Below, one piece after another: positions 27,027 through 35,375 of a DNA stretch of 57,694 nt. The notes under the pieces are model-generated. The model was not told where the DNA came from. It saw only the letters and a list, made by a program, of their open reading frames with translations, and searched no databases. Position 1 is the first letter of the stretch; the number at the start of each line of letters is the position of its first letter. A program made the position numbers and the translations under genes. This DNA is from Vibrio cholerae (GTDB taxonomy: Bacteria > Actinomycetota > Actinomycetes > Actinomycetales > Micrococcaceae). The stretch covers positions 1 to 57,694 of the forward strand of contig WNZI01000019.1 in NCBI GenBank assembly GCA_009728235.1, given 5' to 3'.

Positions 27027-27355
27027 TCAACACAGCGCTACAACTGGCCGCACCCCTACAGTCCCCATTGCCACTATTAGTCCTATTGGCTCTAAGTCAA
27101 ATCAGCTCATGCTGTGCACACCCATGCTGATAGGAGGGTGTGCACGTCCACCGTTCGCTCGAGGTGAGTTTTTCCATGTCGGTGACGTAGGTGGGTGTGC
27201 ACAGCTGGTCAGGAGGCGCATCAGTCCCTTTCATTCTTAGCTGAGCGGCCTCGACCGTTTAAGAGCCAGTTCTTTCGCACCACTCAAACTGTGACTTTTC
27301 GTCTACATGGCGGGTTTTTTGAAGACTGGATGGCGGGGTTAGCCGCTCCAGCACC

Positions 27356-27381
27356 GTCCCGTAGGGGATCCCCTGCGGGAC
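27356..27381. repeat. 26-bp near-perfect palindrome of the TGTCCCG family
   Basis: GTCCCGTAGGGGA is followed by TCCCCTGCGGGAC; only one base pair mismatches. Similar half-sites (GTCCCG[T/C]A then GGGA or GGATCC) recur at about 30487, 31079, 31119, 35215 and 38399. The palindrome could be a pair of transposon-end scraps or a recombinase site. Confidence 0.7.
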
Positions 27382-27477
27382 AGCCTGATCCTGCGAGTCC
27401 AGACTTGATTGCGGGGAGCTTCTATCGCCGGTGGTGTCGACTCGTCATACGCGCGCCTCGGGACCGATGTTGAACTC

Positions 27478-27861
27478 ATGGCTTTTCTCCACGAAACCGA
27501 CATTGCCGCTGAGGTCCGACAGGTCCACGCTCACTGGACCCCACGGGTCATTGGGCGCGTCAACGATCAGTATGTGAAGGTCGCGAAGCTGCTCGGTGAG
27601 CTGGTCTGGCATGCCTACGACGCGGAGGACGAGATGTTCCTCGTCATCTCCGGGCGGTTACGCATCCAGCTGCCCGATGGTGAGGAAGTCGTACTTACCC
27701 CAGGCCAGTTCTACGTCGTTCCCCGCGGGGTTCAGCACAATCCGATCGCGGATGAGGAGGTCGAGATTGTCTTGATTGAAACCGTCACTACCGCACACAC
27801 CGGCGATGTCGTCGTAGGGGGTACTGTGCCGCTCGAGAGGCAGGTCGGCAACTTCCGCTGA
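27478..27861 (+). CDS. Cupin-domain protein
   Basis: The 127-residue product is a single cupin barrel. Motif 1 is seen as WHAYDAEDEMFLVISGRLRI and motif 2 as VVPRGVQHNPIADEEVEIVLIE. The metal ligands are His, Glu and a later His; the second His of motif 1 is replaced by Asp (HAYDAEDE), as in many small cupins. Function is unknown; such proteins often isomerise or bind small metabolites. ATG at 27478 is chosen, though the frame is open to 27409 and the ribosome site is weak. Confidence 0.82.
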   Translation: MAFLHETDIAAEVRQVHAHWTPRVIGRVNDQYVKVAKLLGELVWHAYDAEDEMFLVISGRLRIQLPDGEEVVLTPGQFYVVPRGVQHNPIADEEVEIVLIETVTTAHTGDVVVGGTVPLERQVGNFR

Positions 27862-28098
27862 TCTACGCCTAGAACTTCGCGACTCACCGTACGTGGTAAG
27901 CGATCCCCTTACGACCAGTTCTTGGGTTAGTGGTGGCGCCGGATCAGCCGGTGAGTGAGCTGTCAGTACGGTCACGATTCCGCCTCTTACCCCCGGATCG
28001 TTGCTGTTAGCCGTTGTCGGGTGTCTATGGTCGAAGGAACGAGTCCAACCGCTACTGCGTGAACCCCACCTTTTCGTTCTGCTTCCGAGAGGCCTCTC

Positions 28099-28566
28099 AT
28101 GACGTCGTTCCGTTCAATCTTTCCCTCCTCACGCCGCGCCTCCTGGGTTGTGGCGCCCGCCCTCGTGATGGCTTTGGGCCTGACGGGATGTTCCAACCCT
28201 GCGGAGGAGGATATGGATGCGATTGCCGTCGGTGAGGATGGATCTGTAGGTTCTGTGAAACTCCTCAGCGTTCTGCTGGTCTCCGAGGACGAGGGTGAGC
28301 CGGCCAGGTTACTGGGCACTTTGGACAACGAGACTGACGAACCCCTCGAGGTCACACTCAGTGACGAGGACGACAGTGTCACTGTTACTGTCGCGGCCAA
28401 TGATCAGTACCCGTTCGATACGAACGAGGCCGTCTTCGATACAGCAGGAGACGCGCCAGGCGCGAACACATCCCTCACGGTCGAGGCCGACGGCGAAACA
28501 ACGGAGCTCACGATTCCCGTCCTGGACGGGACACTCGAGCGATACCGGCCCTACCTGTCCAAATGA
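28099..28566 (+). CDS. Small lipoprotein, unknown function
   Basis: The 155-residue product has a lipoprotein signal (MALGLTGC, Cys about 31) and a beta-rich, very acidic mature part (LLGTLDNETDEPLEVTLSDEDDSVTVTV). It looks like a single Ig-like or carbohydrate-free beta-sandwich domain. I do not recognise a family. It precedes the DUF2254 gene by 151 bp on the same strand. Confidence 0.65.
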   Translation: MTSFRSIFPSSRRASWVVAPALVMALGLTGCSNPAEEDMDAIAVGEDGSVGSVKLLSVLLVSEDEGEPARLLGTLDNETDEPLEVTLSDEDDSVTVTVAANDQYPFDTNEAVFDTAGDAPGANTSLTVEADGETTELTIPVLDGTLERYRPYLSK

Positions 28567-28717
28567 TCCCTCCGACGTCCAACTACTTTGCGGCGCCTGC
28601 AGTACAGCTTCGCGGCCGACTCTTCGGGCGGTGGACTTTGATGGGTCTGCCGCTCGTGGGCGGGACGGCACCGTTGACGGCGCGATCGCAGAATGACGAT
28701 GGAAGGGATGTCCTGAG

Positions 28718-30061
28718 ATGAGTCGTATGGATGGACGATCTGTTCGGGAATCTCTGCGCGCTCAGTTGTGGCCGGTTCCGTTGGCGGCGGTTCTGGTGGC
28801 GGTCGTCCTGGGGCAGGCTCTTCCGTTCCTCGATCAGCACCTGGATGACCGGCTTCCGGCGGTGGTGTCCGGTGTGTTGTTCGGCGGGGGCCCGGAAGCG
28901 GCACGGTCCTTACTGGAAACGATCGCCAGTTCCACCATCACCGTGACGTCGCTGACGTTCTCCCTGACGGTCGTGACCCTGCAACTGGCCAGCAGCCAGT
29001 TCTCCCCCCGCCTGCTGCGCACCTTCACCCGGGACCGCTTCGTTCACAACACCCTGGCGCTGTTCCTAGCGACCTTCGTGTTCGCGTTGACCGTGTTGAG
29101 AAGCATCCGGGTGGAGAGCAGTGCGGGCACCAGTTTCGTCCCGGAGATCGCTGTCACCGCAGCGTTCCTCCTGACCCTTGCCAGCGTCGTCGGCCTCGTC
29201 CTGTTCCTGGCCCACCTCGCACGGCAGATCCGGGTGGAGACCATGCTCCGCGACGTGCATCGCGAGACAGAGCATAGCCTCGAGCGCATCTACCCCGAGC
29301 AGGGGGACAAGACACCGCTTGATGTGCGTCCTCCAACGCGAAGCCTGCTGCTGCGGAGTCCGCGATCGGGCTTCCTGACCCGTGTCAACGAGGACGGCCT
29401 CCTGGACTGCGCTACCCGCCGGGGTGTCTTCGTCAGCGTCGACGTCAGCCCTGGAACTTCCCTCATCGAGTCCGTTCCCGTCGGACGGTTCTGGCCCACC
29501 GACGGAACCCCCCTCGAGGATCAACAGAGCGAGGACGTGTCAGAGGAGATTTTTGGAGCCTTCAGCACAGGATTCGAGCGCACCTCGACTCAGGATCCGT
29601 CCTTCGGGTTACAGCAGCTCCTCGACGTGACCGACAAAGCGCTCTCCCCCGGAGTGAACGACCCCACGACCGCCGTCCATGCGCTGAGCCACATCTCGGC
29701 ACTACTGTGCACCCTCGCCAACCGATCAACAGGGCCCCGCACACTCATCGACGCCGAAGGGATCCCCCGGGTGAAGCTGCACCTGCCCACCTTCACCGAT
29801 CTCCTGGATCTCGTCATGGATCAACTCATCACCTATGCCTTTACCGACCCGCGGACCGCCAGCCGCACCATCGACATGCTCTCCGAGATCAGCATCAGAG
29901 CCACCACTACTCACCCGGTTTCGACCATCACCACGTCGCTTCACACACAGCTGCAGCGTGTCCGCACCGCTGTCGAGAATGCCCCCATGGATGACGTGAT
30001 CCAGCGGAACCTCAGCGAGAAAATCAACAGCATCAGCACGAGCATCAGCATCGGTCGGTGA
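28718..30061 (+). CDS. DUF2254 family membrane protein
   Basis: The 447-residue product starts with four transmembrane helices (about 17-160) that include SSTITVTSLTFSLTVVTLQLASSQFSPRLL (split here across residues 69-98), the signature of DUF2254. A large soluble C-terminal part follows, with FGLQQLLDVTDKALSPGVNDPTTAVHAL and a helical end. Function unknown; the family is found near ion-handling genes. Its stop overlaps the next start by four bases (GTGA). Confidence 0.88.
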   Translation: MSRMDGRSVRESLRAQLWPVPLAAVLVAVVLGQALPFLDQHLDDRLPAVVSGVLFGGGPEAARSLLETIASSTITVTSLTFSLTVVTLQLASSQFSPRLLRTFTRDRFVHNTLALFLATFVFALTVLRSIRVESSAGTSFVPEIAVTAAFLLTLASVVGLVLFLAHLARQIRVETMLRDVHRETEHSLERIYPEQGDKTPLDVRPPTRSLLLRSPRSGFLTRVNEDGLLDCATRRGVFVSVDVSPGTSLIESVPVGRFWPTDGTPLEDQQSEDVSEEIFGAFSTGFERTSTQDPSFGLQQLLDVTDKALSPGVNDPTTAVHALSHISALLCTLANRSTGPRTLIDAEGIPRVKLHLPTFTDLLDLVMDQLITYAFTDPRTASRTIDMLSEISIRATTTHPVSTITTSLHTQLQRVRTAVENAPMDDVIQRNLSEKINSISTSISIGR

Positions 30062-30339
30062 GGGAGATCCCTGTGGGCGATGATCTGGACGTACCCCTGG
30101 GTAGACGGGAACTCGTTCTACACCACAGGTACGAGGTCCTGTCGATCGTGAACGACATCCTGATCGCGCTCTGGTTCATCGTCGGCAGCATCCTCTTCTT
30201 CCAGGAGAGCACCACGACGACGGGGACCTGGCTGTTCCTGATCGGATCGATCGAACTGCTGATCCGTCCAGTGATTCGCCTCTCCCGGAACGTCCATATA
30301 CGCACGATCACCCGCACCAAGAACAGCAACGACTTCTGA
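30058..30339 (+). CDS. YrhK-domain small membrane protein
   Basis: The 93-residue product has the YrhK pattern: LGRRELVLHHRYEVLSIVNDILIALWFIVGS, then a second helix (TWLFLIGSIELLIRPVIRL). The function is unknown. It starts at GTG, overlapping the DUF2254 stop, so the two are made together and may form a complex. Confidence 0.85.
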   Translation: MREIPVGDDLDVPLGRRELVLHHRYEVLSIVNDILIALWFIVGSILFFQESTTTTGTWLFLIGSIELLIRPVIRLSRNVHIRTITRTKNSNDF

Positions 30340-30530
30340 TCCGACGTCGACCGACCAGTCACGACAGCGCCTAAACACCACCTGACGTACAGGAACGCCC
30401 AACTACTTGGCCGGGCGCCCTGAGACTTGCCCCGCAACAGGATCGGCTATCGGGGTCGCAGCGGCATATCCGTCCGTTCCGCTCAAGGATCCTTCTGCGG
30501 GACGCTTAAGTTGTGCACGATGTCTGGTGT

Positions 30531-30962
30531 TCAAGACACGGTGTAGATGCTGAAGACTTGCTCAAAGCGGCAGGTTTCCGGGAGTTGATCCAGCGCGCGT
30601 TCGAAAGCGGGAGGGCCGCCGCCACCTCCGCCCAAGGAGACGTTGTCACCGATCCTCAGTTCCCCGAAGCTCATGACGACGACATCGGGGTCATCAGAGC
30701 TGATGGTTGTGTCGGCAGGGAATTCGAGGTTCATGATCGTTCCATCGGTCGCCTCGCCAACTACGCAGTTGTCCTCGGTCAGTGTCAGGACCCCCTCGAA
30801 GAGGGCTTCTGGGCCATTTATACCGTCACGTCGCTCATCGGAAATAAGCAAAATTCTTTCCTTTGAGCCGTCCCCGATAGGTGTGTCGCTCGCTGGCGTA
30901 CACGCCGCCATGGATAGACCAACACCTATCAAGCCGGCGAGGAGAACGTGGAGTCGCTTCAT
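30531..30962 (-). CDS. Small lipoprotein, unknown function
   Basis: The 143-residue product has a lipobox (GLSMAAC, Cys about 21). The mature part is beta-rich and contains DNCVVGEATDGTIMNLEFPADTTI and a Gly run. It looks like a one-domain surface protein. ATG at 30962 is preferred over GTG at 30965 by spacing from AGGA. It is the third small lipoprotein in this stretch. Confidence 0.65.
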   Translation of the reverse strand: MKRLHVLLAGLIGVGLSMAACTPASDTPIGDGSKERILLISDERRDGINGPEALFEGVLTLTEDNCVVGEATDGTIMNLEFPADTTISSDDPDVVVMSFGELRIGDNVSLGGGGGGPPAFERALDQLPETCRFEQVFSIYTVS

Positions 30963-30965
30963 CAC

Positions 30966-31804
30966 TTCGTCCTATCGGTTGGTACTCGAGTCTGCCAAGA
31001 ATCGAGTGGGCCATCGAGGAATCACGACAACGATCTGGCATCACCTGAATGTCGACCAACTGATCAGAAGTTCGTAGAAGGATCCTGCTACGGGACACTT
31101 TGCGACCGGATGTCAGTAGCTGTCCCGTAAGGGGACCGTCATGTGTTCCTCCTTGACTGAAGATTGATCCTTCAACACTACTGAGAGGTGCTGACAGCAA
31201 TGGCCCGACGCGTCCAGTCACACTCGGAAAATAGGGGAACTCGGGCGACTGGAGGGAGAGCCATGGTTCTCGACTCAGTTGGGTTTTGAAAGCCTTCGTT
31301 CTTGAGAAGCCGCGCGGATCAGGGGCAGGGCCGACCAGGAAAAGGGCGTCCGCTGGCGCGGCCGGCTGTGGGTCCAGTGCCGTCTCAGCAGGGCTCCGCC
31401 GCCCCTGGCCCTGTTCTGTCTACGACGCTTTGGCTGCTGTCCTGTCGGATTGTACGTGTCCGCTCCGGCCGGTCTAGCCCCTCCTTCGTCGGGGCCTGCG
31501 GCGCACGAATTTCCCTCCGGCGCTCCTTTGTCGTTAATTTCCTCCGAGAATTTCCCGCCCCTTGCTCTCACGGGTAGACAGGCCTCCGTCGGCCACAGCT
31601 CCGCAAGCTTCGCCAGCGGCCAAGAGAACGGGGGGAGAGGAGACGCGCCGGTCACCTATGCCGCCCCGGCACCGGCATAACAACTTGGTCCGCCAGCACC
31701 CATTTCCGGCCGCTTGACAGACATAGATGCGTCGGGGGAAGGGCCAGAACCAGCTGGCTCACCACAGGCTCTCTCCCCACCTGGTGACCCAAGGAGCAAC
31801 AACG
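30966..31804. other. About 840 bp with no convincing gene; parB leader and repeat scraps
   Basis: Open frames here (for example 31275-31655 minus) look like chance. It holds two TGTCCCG-family repeats (31079-31097 and 31119-31137) and, from about 31480, sequence that leads into the parB gene with AAGGAG at its start. This is most likely former plasmid DNA joined to other mobile scraps. Confidence 0.55.
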
Positions 31805-32473
31805 ATGACCAGCACCACAGCTGTCCTTGAACACCTCGACCCGACTCAGCTCACCATCGACGCCAACGTCCGCGCCGATGTCCGCCTCGATCCTGAGTTC
31901 CTGGCCTCGATCAAGCAGCACGGCGTCCTGCAGCCGGTAGTCGCCCACCGCACCGAGCAGGGCGTGCATGTCCTGTACGGGCAGCGCCGGACTCTCGCGG
32001 CCGTGGAGACCGCACAGCCGACCATGCCCGTGTACGTCGTCGCGTTACTGACGGAGGCTGACCGGTTGGTGCAGCAGATGGTCGAGAACGACCAGCGCCT
32101 GGCCCTGAACGACCGGGACCGCACCGAAGCGTTCCACCAGCTGTCCCTGATGGGCATCACGGCCGCGCAGATCGCCAGGAAGACCGGCACGAAGAAGACC
32201 ACCGTGGAGACCGCTCTGAAGGTCCGCGCCAACACGACCGCCACCGAAGCACTCACCGCCGGATGGACGTTGGAGCAGTCAGCGGCGCTCGAGGAGTTCA
32301 GCGACGAGGAGCTGACCGTGAAGCGCCTGCAGCACATCCTCGAGGTCCAGCCCGAGCAGTTCAACCACCAGGTCGCCTACCTCCGCCAGGAGCGTGCCAC
32401 CGCCCGCCTCGTCGCTACCGCGAAGGCGGAGCAGGAAGCGCTCGGCAACACCGTCGTCGACGGGTACGGCTAG
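31805..32473 (+). CDS. ParB N-terminal-domain plasmid protein, truncated
   Basis: The 222-residue product has the ParB/Srx nuclease-like N-domain (LDPTQLTIDANVRADVRLD, SIKQHGVLQPVVAHR, VLYGQRRTLAAVE) and a helix-turn-helix region (LSLMGITAAQIARKTGTKKTTV). Related plasmid proteins in actinobacteria run to about 450-550 residues; this one ends at a TAG that overlaps the convergent TetR stop. It appears to have lost its C-terminal half at the junction near 32470. ATG at 31805 follows AAGGAG. The partial protein may still bind DNA but would lack the dimer part. Confidence 0.85.
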   Translation: MTSTTAVLEHLDPTQLTIDANVRADVRLDPEFLASIKQHGVLQPVVAHRTEQGVHVLYGQRRTLAAVETAQPTMPVYVVALLTEADRLVQQMVENDQRLALNDRDRTEAFHQLSLMGITAAQIARKTGTKKTTVETALKVRANTTATEALTAGWTLEQSAALEEFSDEELTVKRLQHILEVQPEQFNHQVAYLRQERATARLVATAKAEQEALGNTVVDGYG

Positions 32474-33162
32474 TCGAGCCGGCTGAGCCAGACGCCCAGG
32501 AGCGCGGTCTCCTCAGCCAGGAGCGCTTCGGGCGGGTCCAGTAGAAGCTGTTCTCGGATCTGACGCCGAGCTGCCGCGCCAGGATCGCCCTGTCGCTCCG
32601 GCGCCTCATCGTCGAGGACGGAGCTCATGACGGCGTCTCGCAGGGACTCGGAGGCACCGGCGACGTCACGAAGATCAGGGTCGGCCATGCGATTCAGCGC
32701 GAGCCCCACGTTGGCGGCCAGCAACATCGCCAACGCCACGTCGATCTCGACGCGGAGCAGGCCTGCTGCGGCGCAGCGAGACAAGGTCTTCCGCAACAGG
32801 GCGCTGATGCCGTCGCGTGCACGGCTACTGGCCCATGGGCGAGGCGCGAACATCAGCCGGTAGAGCGCCGCGTGCTCGTCGGCGAAGGCGAGGTGGTCAT
32901 CCCATCCTGCTCGCAGGTCCGCAGCTGGGTCGGCAGAGACTTCGAGCTCGGCTTTCCGGGCCGCGTACCGCTCCAGCCCGCTGTCAGCAAGCGCGTCGAG
33001 GAGACCTCGCTTGTCGCCGAAGATCCGGTACAGCACGGGTTGCGTGACCCCAACGGCCTCGCAGACGGCACGAGTGGCGATGTCGCCATCGGGCGCCGCC
33101 ACGAGCTGCTTCTCGGCGGCCGCGAGCAGGGCGCGTCGGAGATCGACATCAGGTTCCGTCAT
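32470..33162 (-). CDS. TetR-family repressor
   Basis: The 230-residue protein has an N-terminal helix-turn-helix (ALLAAAEKQLVAAPDGDIATRAVCEAVGVTQPVLYRIFGDKRGLLDAL, residues 11-58) and a C-terminal helical ligand domain. It is divergent from an SDR gene and probably represses the three-gene cassette. It ends at the junction with the broken parB. Confidence 0.9.
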   Translation of the reverse strand: MTEPDVDLRRALLAAAEKQLVAAPDGDIATRAVCEAVGVTQPVLYRIFGDKRGLLDALADSGLERYAARKAELEVSADPAADLRAGWDDHLAFADEHAALYRLMFAPRPWASSRARDGISALLRKTLSRCAAAGLLRVEIDVALAMLLAANVGLALNRMADPDLRDVAGASESLRDAVMSSVLDDEAPERQGDPGAAARRQIREQLLLDPPEALLAEETALLGVWLSRLD

Positions 33163-33179
33163 ACGTCGATCTTAGACCA

Positions 33180-33215
33180 CTTGTATCGGCGCTCGTATCG
33201 GTGCTACGTTCTGTC
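33180..33215. promoter_or_regulatory. Divergent promoter region with a TATCGG repeat
   Basis: Two direct copies of GTATCGG(C/T)GCT occur at 33184-33208 in the 97-bp gap between the TetR and SDR genes. They are likely operator half-sites for the TetR protein, though no palindrome is clear. Confidence 0.45.
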
Positions 33216-33259
33216 TTAGCGCCGAAACGGTCGGTGCGTAACAATGAAATGGACACATC

Positions 33260-34000
33260 ATGAGCGACTCCAAGCAGCGCGTCGCGATCGTCACGGGTGG
33301 ATCCCGCGGCATCGGACGCGCCATCGCAATTCGCCTCGCCAAGGACGGCCTCGCCGTCGTGGTGAACTACGCCGGCGGGACCGCCACGGCCGATGAGACG
33401 GTCCGCACCATCACCGCATCGGGCGGGCAGGCCTTAGCCTTCCAGGCCGACGTCGCTGACCAGGTCGCGGTAGCGGCGATGTTCGACCGCGCCGAGGAAG
33501 CATTCGGGGGTATCGACGTGGTCGTGAACTCGGCAGGACGCCTCGCGTTGTCCACGATCGCCGACCAGGACCTCGACGTCCTCGACGCACTCCACCGAAC
33601 CAACATCCGGGGCACCTTCGTCGTCGCGCAGCAGGCGGCCCGGCGCCTCCGACAGGGCGGCACGTTCGTGGGAATGTCGACGTCGATCGTCGGCACCCAG
33701 TTCCCCACCTACGGCGCCTACGCCGCCAGCAAGAGCGCCGCCGAGGGAATGGTACTGATCCTCGCCAAGGAACTCCGCGGTCGGAACATCACCGCGAACG
33801 TCGTCGCCCCCGGCCCCACGGGAACCGAACTCTTCCTGAACGGCAAGACCCAGGAGCAGATCGACACCCTGGCGAAGATCCCCCCGCTCGAGCGACTCGG
33901 CACCCCGGAGGACATCGCCGGCGTCGTGGCGTTCCTCGCCGGACGCGACGGGCACTGGGTCAACGGGCAGACGATCCGTGCGAACGGCGGCATGGTCTGA
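33260..34000 (+). CDS. Short-chain dehydrogenase/reductase (classical, FabG-like)
   Basis: The 246-residue enzyme has the NAD(P)-binding TGGSRGIG motif, the NSAG motif, a catalytic Ser (MSTSIVG), and Y-x-x-x-K (YGAYAASKSA). It reduces or oxidises a small carbonyl substrate in the cytoplasm. It starts at ATG 33260. Its stop overlaps the next SDR start by one base, so the two are coupled. It is controlled with the TetR gene next to it. Confidence 0.92.
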   Translation: MSDSKQRVAIVTGGSRGIGRAIAIRLAKDGLAVVVNYAGGTATADETVRTITASGGQALAFQADVADQVAVAAMFDRAEEAFGGIDVVVNSAGRLALSTIADQDLDVLDALHRTNIRGTFVVAQQAARRLRQGGTFVGMSTSIVGTQFPTYGAYAASKSAAEGMVLILAKELRGRNITANVVAPGPTGTELFLNGKTQEQIDTLAKIPPLERLGTPEDIAGVVAFLAGRDGHWVNGQTIRANGGMV

Positions 34001-34902
34001 TGTCCAACCACCACGTCGTCCTCGTCACGGGTGCGTCCAGCGGGTTCGGCCGGCTGACCGCCGAGTCCCTCGCGCGCGCAGGTCACGTCGTGGTCGCGGG
34101 GATGCGCGACATCACTGGTCGGAACGCTGCGAACAGGGCAGCGCTCGACGAGCTCGCCAGCCGCGAGCACATCACCATCAGCGCCGTCGACCTGGACGTG
34201 CAGTCGCAGCAGTCGGCCGACGATGCAGTCGCGGCCGTACTCGCTGAGCACGGCCGCATCGACGTCGTGGTGCAGAACGCCGGGCACATGATGCTCGGCC
34301 CGGCCGAAGCGTTCACTCCCAAGCAGCTGGCCGAGCAGTACGACGTCAACGTCCTCGGCACCCAACGAGTCAATCGGGCTGTGCTGCCCCACATGCGCGC
34401 CCGCCGGTCGGGCCTCATCGTGTGGGTCGGCAGCTCCTCCACCCGCGCCGGACACCCGCCCTTCCTGGCGCCGTACTTCGCCGCCAAGGCAGGCATGGAC
34501 GCACTCGCCGAGAGCTACGCCGCGGAACTCATCCGCTTCGGCATCGACACCACGATCGTCGTGCCCGGCGCATTCACGTCCGGCACGAACCACTTCGCCA
34601 ACGCCGGCGCCCCAGCCGACACGGCGACGGCCGCCGAGTACGACGACCAATACGGTGCCCTCCGCGAGGAGCTGACCGGTCGCCTCTCGGCCATCGTTCC
34701 CGCAGACGCAGACGTACAGGACGTCGCTGACGAGATCGTTCGCGTCGTCGGCCTCCCGGCAGGCGCGCGCCCCTTCCGCACGCACATCGATCCCTCCCGT
34801 GACGGCAGCGAAGTCGTCTCCACCGTCGCAGATCGGATCCGTGCCGAGTTCTACCACCGCGTCGGCATCGAGGATCTCCTGTCCTCACACGCCGCTCTCT
34901 GA
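34000..34902 (+). CDS. Short-chain dehydrogenase/reductase, second of the cassette
   Basis: The 300-residue enzyme has TGASSGFG, a NAG motif (VVQNAGHMML), a Ser in VGSSSTRAG and Y-x-x-x-K (YFAAKAGMD). It belongs to the SDR group often seen with oxidoreductase regulons. It starts on the last base of the first SDR stop codon. The tautomerase gene follows after 31 bases. Confidence 0.92.
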   Translation: MSNHHVVLVTGASSGFGRLTAESLARAGHVVVAGMRDITGRNAANRAALDELASREHITISAVDLDVQSQQSADDAVAAVLAEHGRIDVVVQNAGHMMLGPAEAFTPKQLAEQYDVNVLGTQRVNRAVLPHMRARRSGLIVWVGSSSTRAGHPPFLAPYFAAKAGMDALAESYAAELIRFGIDTTIVVPGAFTSGTNHFANAGAPADTATAAEYDDQYGALREELTGRLSAIVPADADVQDVADEIVRVVGLPAGARPFRTHIDPSRDGSEVVSTVADRIRAEFYHRVGIEDLLSSHAAL

Positions 34903-34933
34903 CCCGCCCGGGTCACAACTGAAAGGAACCACC

Positions 34934-35140
34934 ATGCCCTTCGCCAACCTCAAGGTCCCCGCAGACACCCTCACCACGGAGACGAAGAAGAAGCTCCAGG
35001 ACGCCGTCACCGACGCCTTCGTCAACGCATACGGCGAACGTGCCCGCGCCACGACCCTCGTCATCCTCGAAGAGGTTGCCGACGGCGGCTGGAGCCTCGG
35101 CGGCACCATCCTCAACGCCGAGATGCTCGGTTGCGTCTAA
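34934..35140 (+). CDS. 4-oxalocrotonate tautomerase-like small protein
   Basis: The 68-residue protein begins MPFANLKVPADTL, so the catalytic Pro would be Pro1 after Met removal. A further ALEEV-like segment (LVILEEVADGGW) and a helix match the tautomerase fold. ATG at 34934 has GAAAGGA before it. With the two SDRs it may form a small detoxification set for reactive carbonyls. Confidence 0.87.
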   Translation: MPFANLKVPADTLTTETKKKLQDAVTDAFVNAYGERARATTLVILEEVADGGWSLGGTILNAEMLGCV

Positions 35141-35375
35141 ACCCACATCCATTGTTCCGGAGCGGCGCGCACGTTGACCATCAACGGCGCGCCGCTTCAT
35201 CAACGGCACTTTCGTGTCCCGCAGGGGGTCCCGTTACCGGACAGTTCGTCGTGGCCATAGGGGGATCTGGTGCCGTGCACTTGGAGATAGGAGGCTCGGA
35301 GGCGTAGGGAGATAAACCCCGATACTCAGCTGGGTAGCGGTAGGACGTCTTAGGAGGAAGGTGCGTTAGTCCGAT
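35141..35375. other. Gap with a TGTCCCG-type repeat
   Basis: The gap lies between the tautomerase and the convergent NACHT gene. A TGTCCCGCAGGGGG/TCCCGTTACCGGACAG double half-site is at 35215-35246. No gene is seen. It may be the junction where the NACHT segment was added. Confidence 0.55.

Larger units (their letters stand above)
26794..27477. other. Gene-poor stretch holding a 65-bp repeat and a palindrome
   Basis: There are short open frames but none has family resemblance. It holds the second 65-bp repeat copy (26962-27026) and a palindrome of 26 bp (27356-27381). The start of the cupin gene is near its right edge. Confidence 0.6.
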
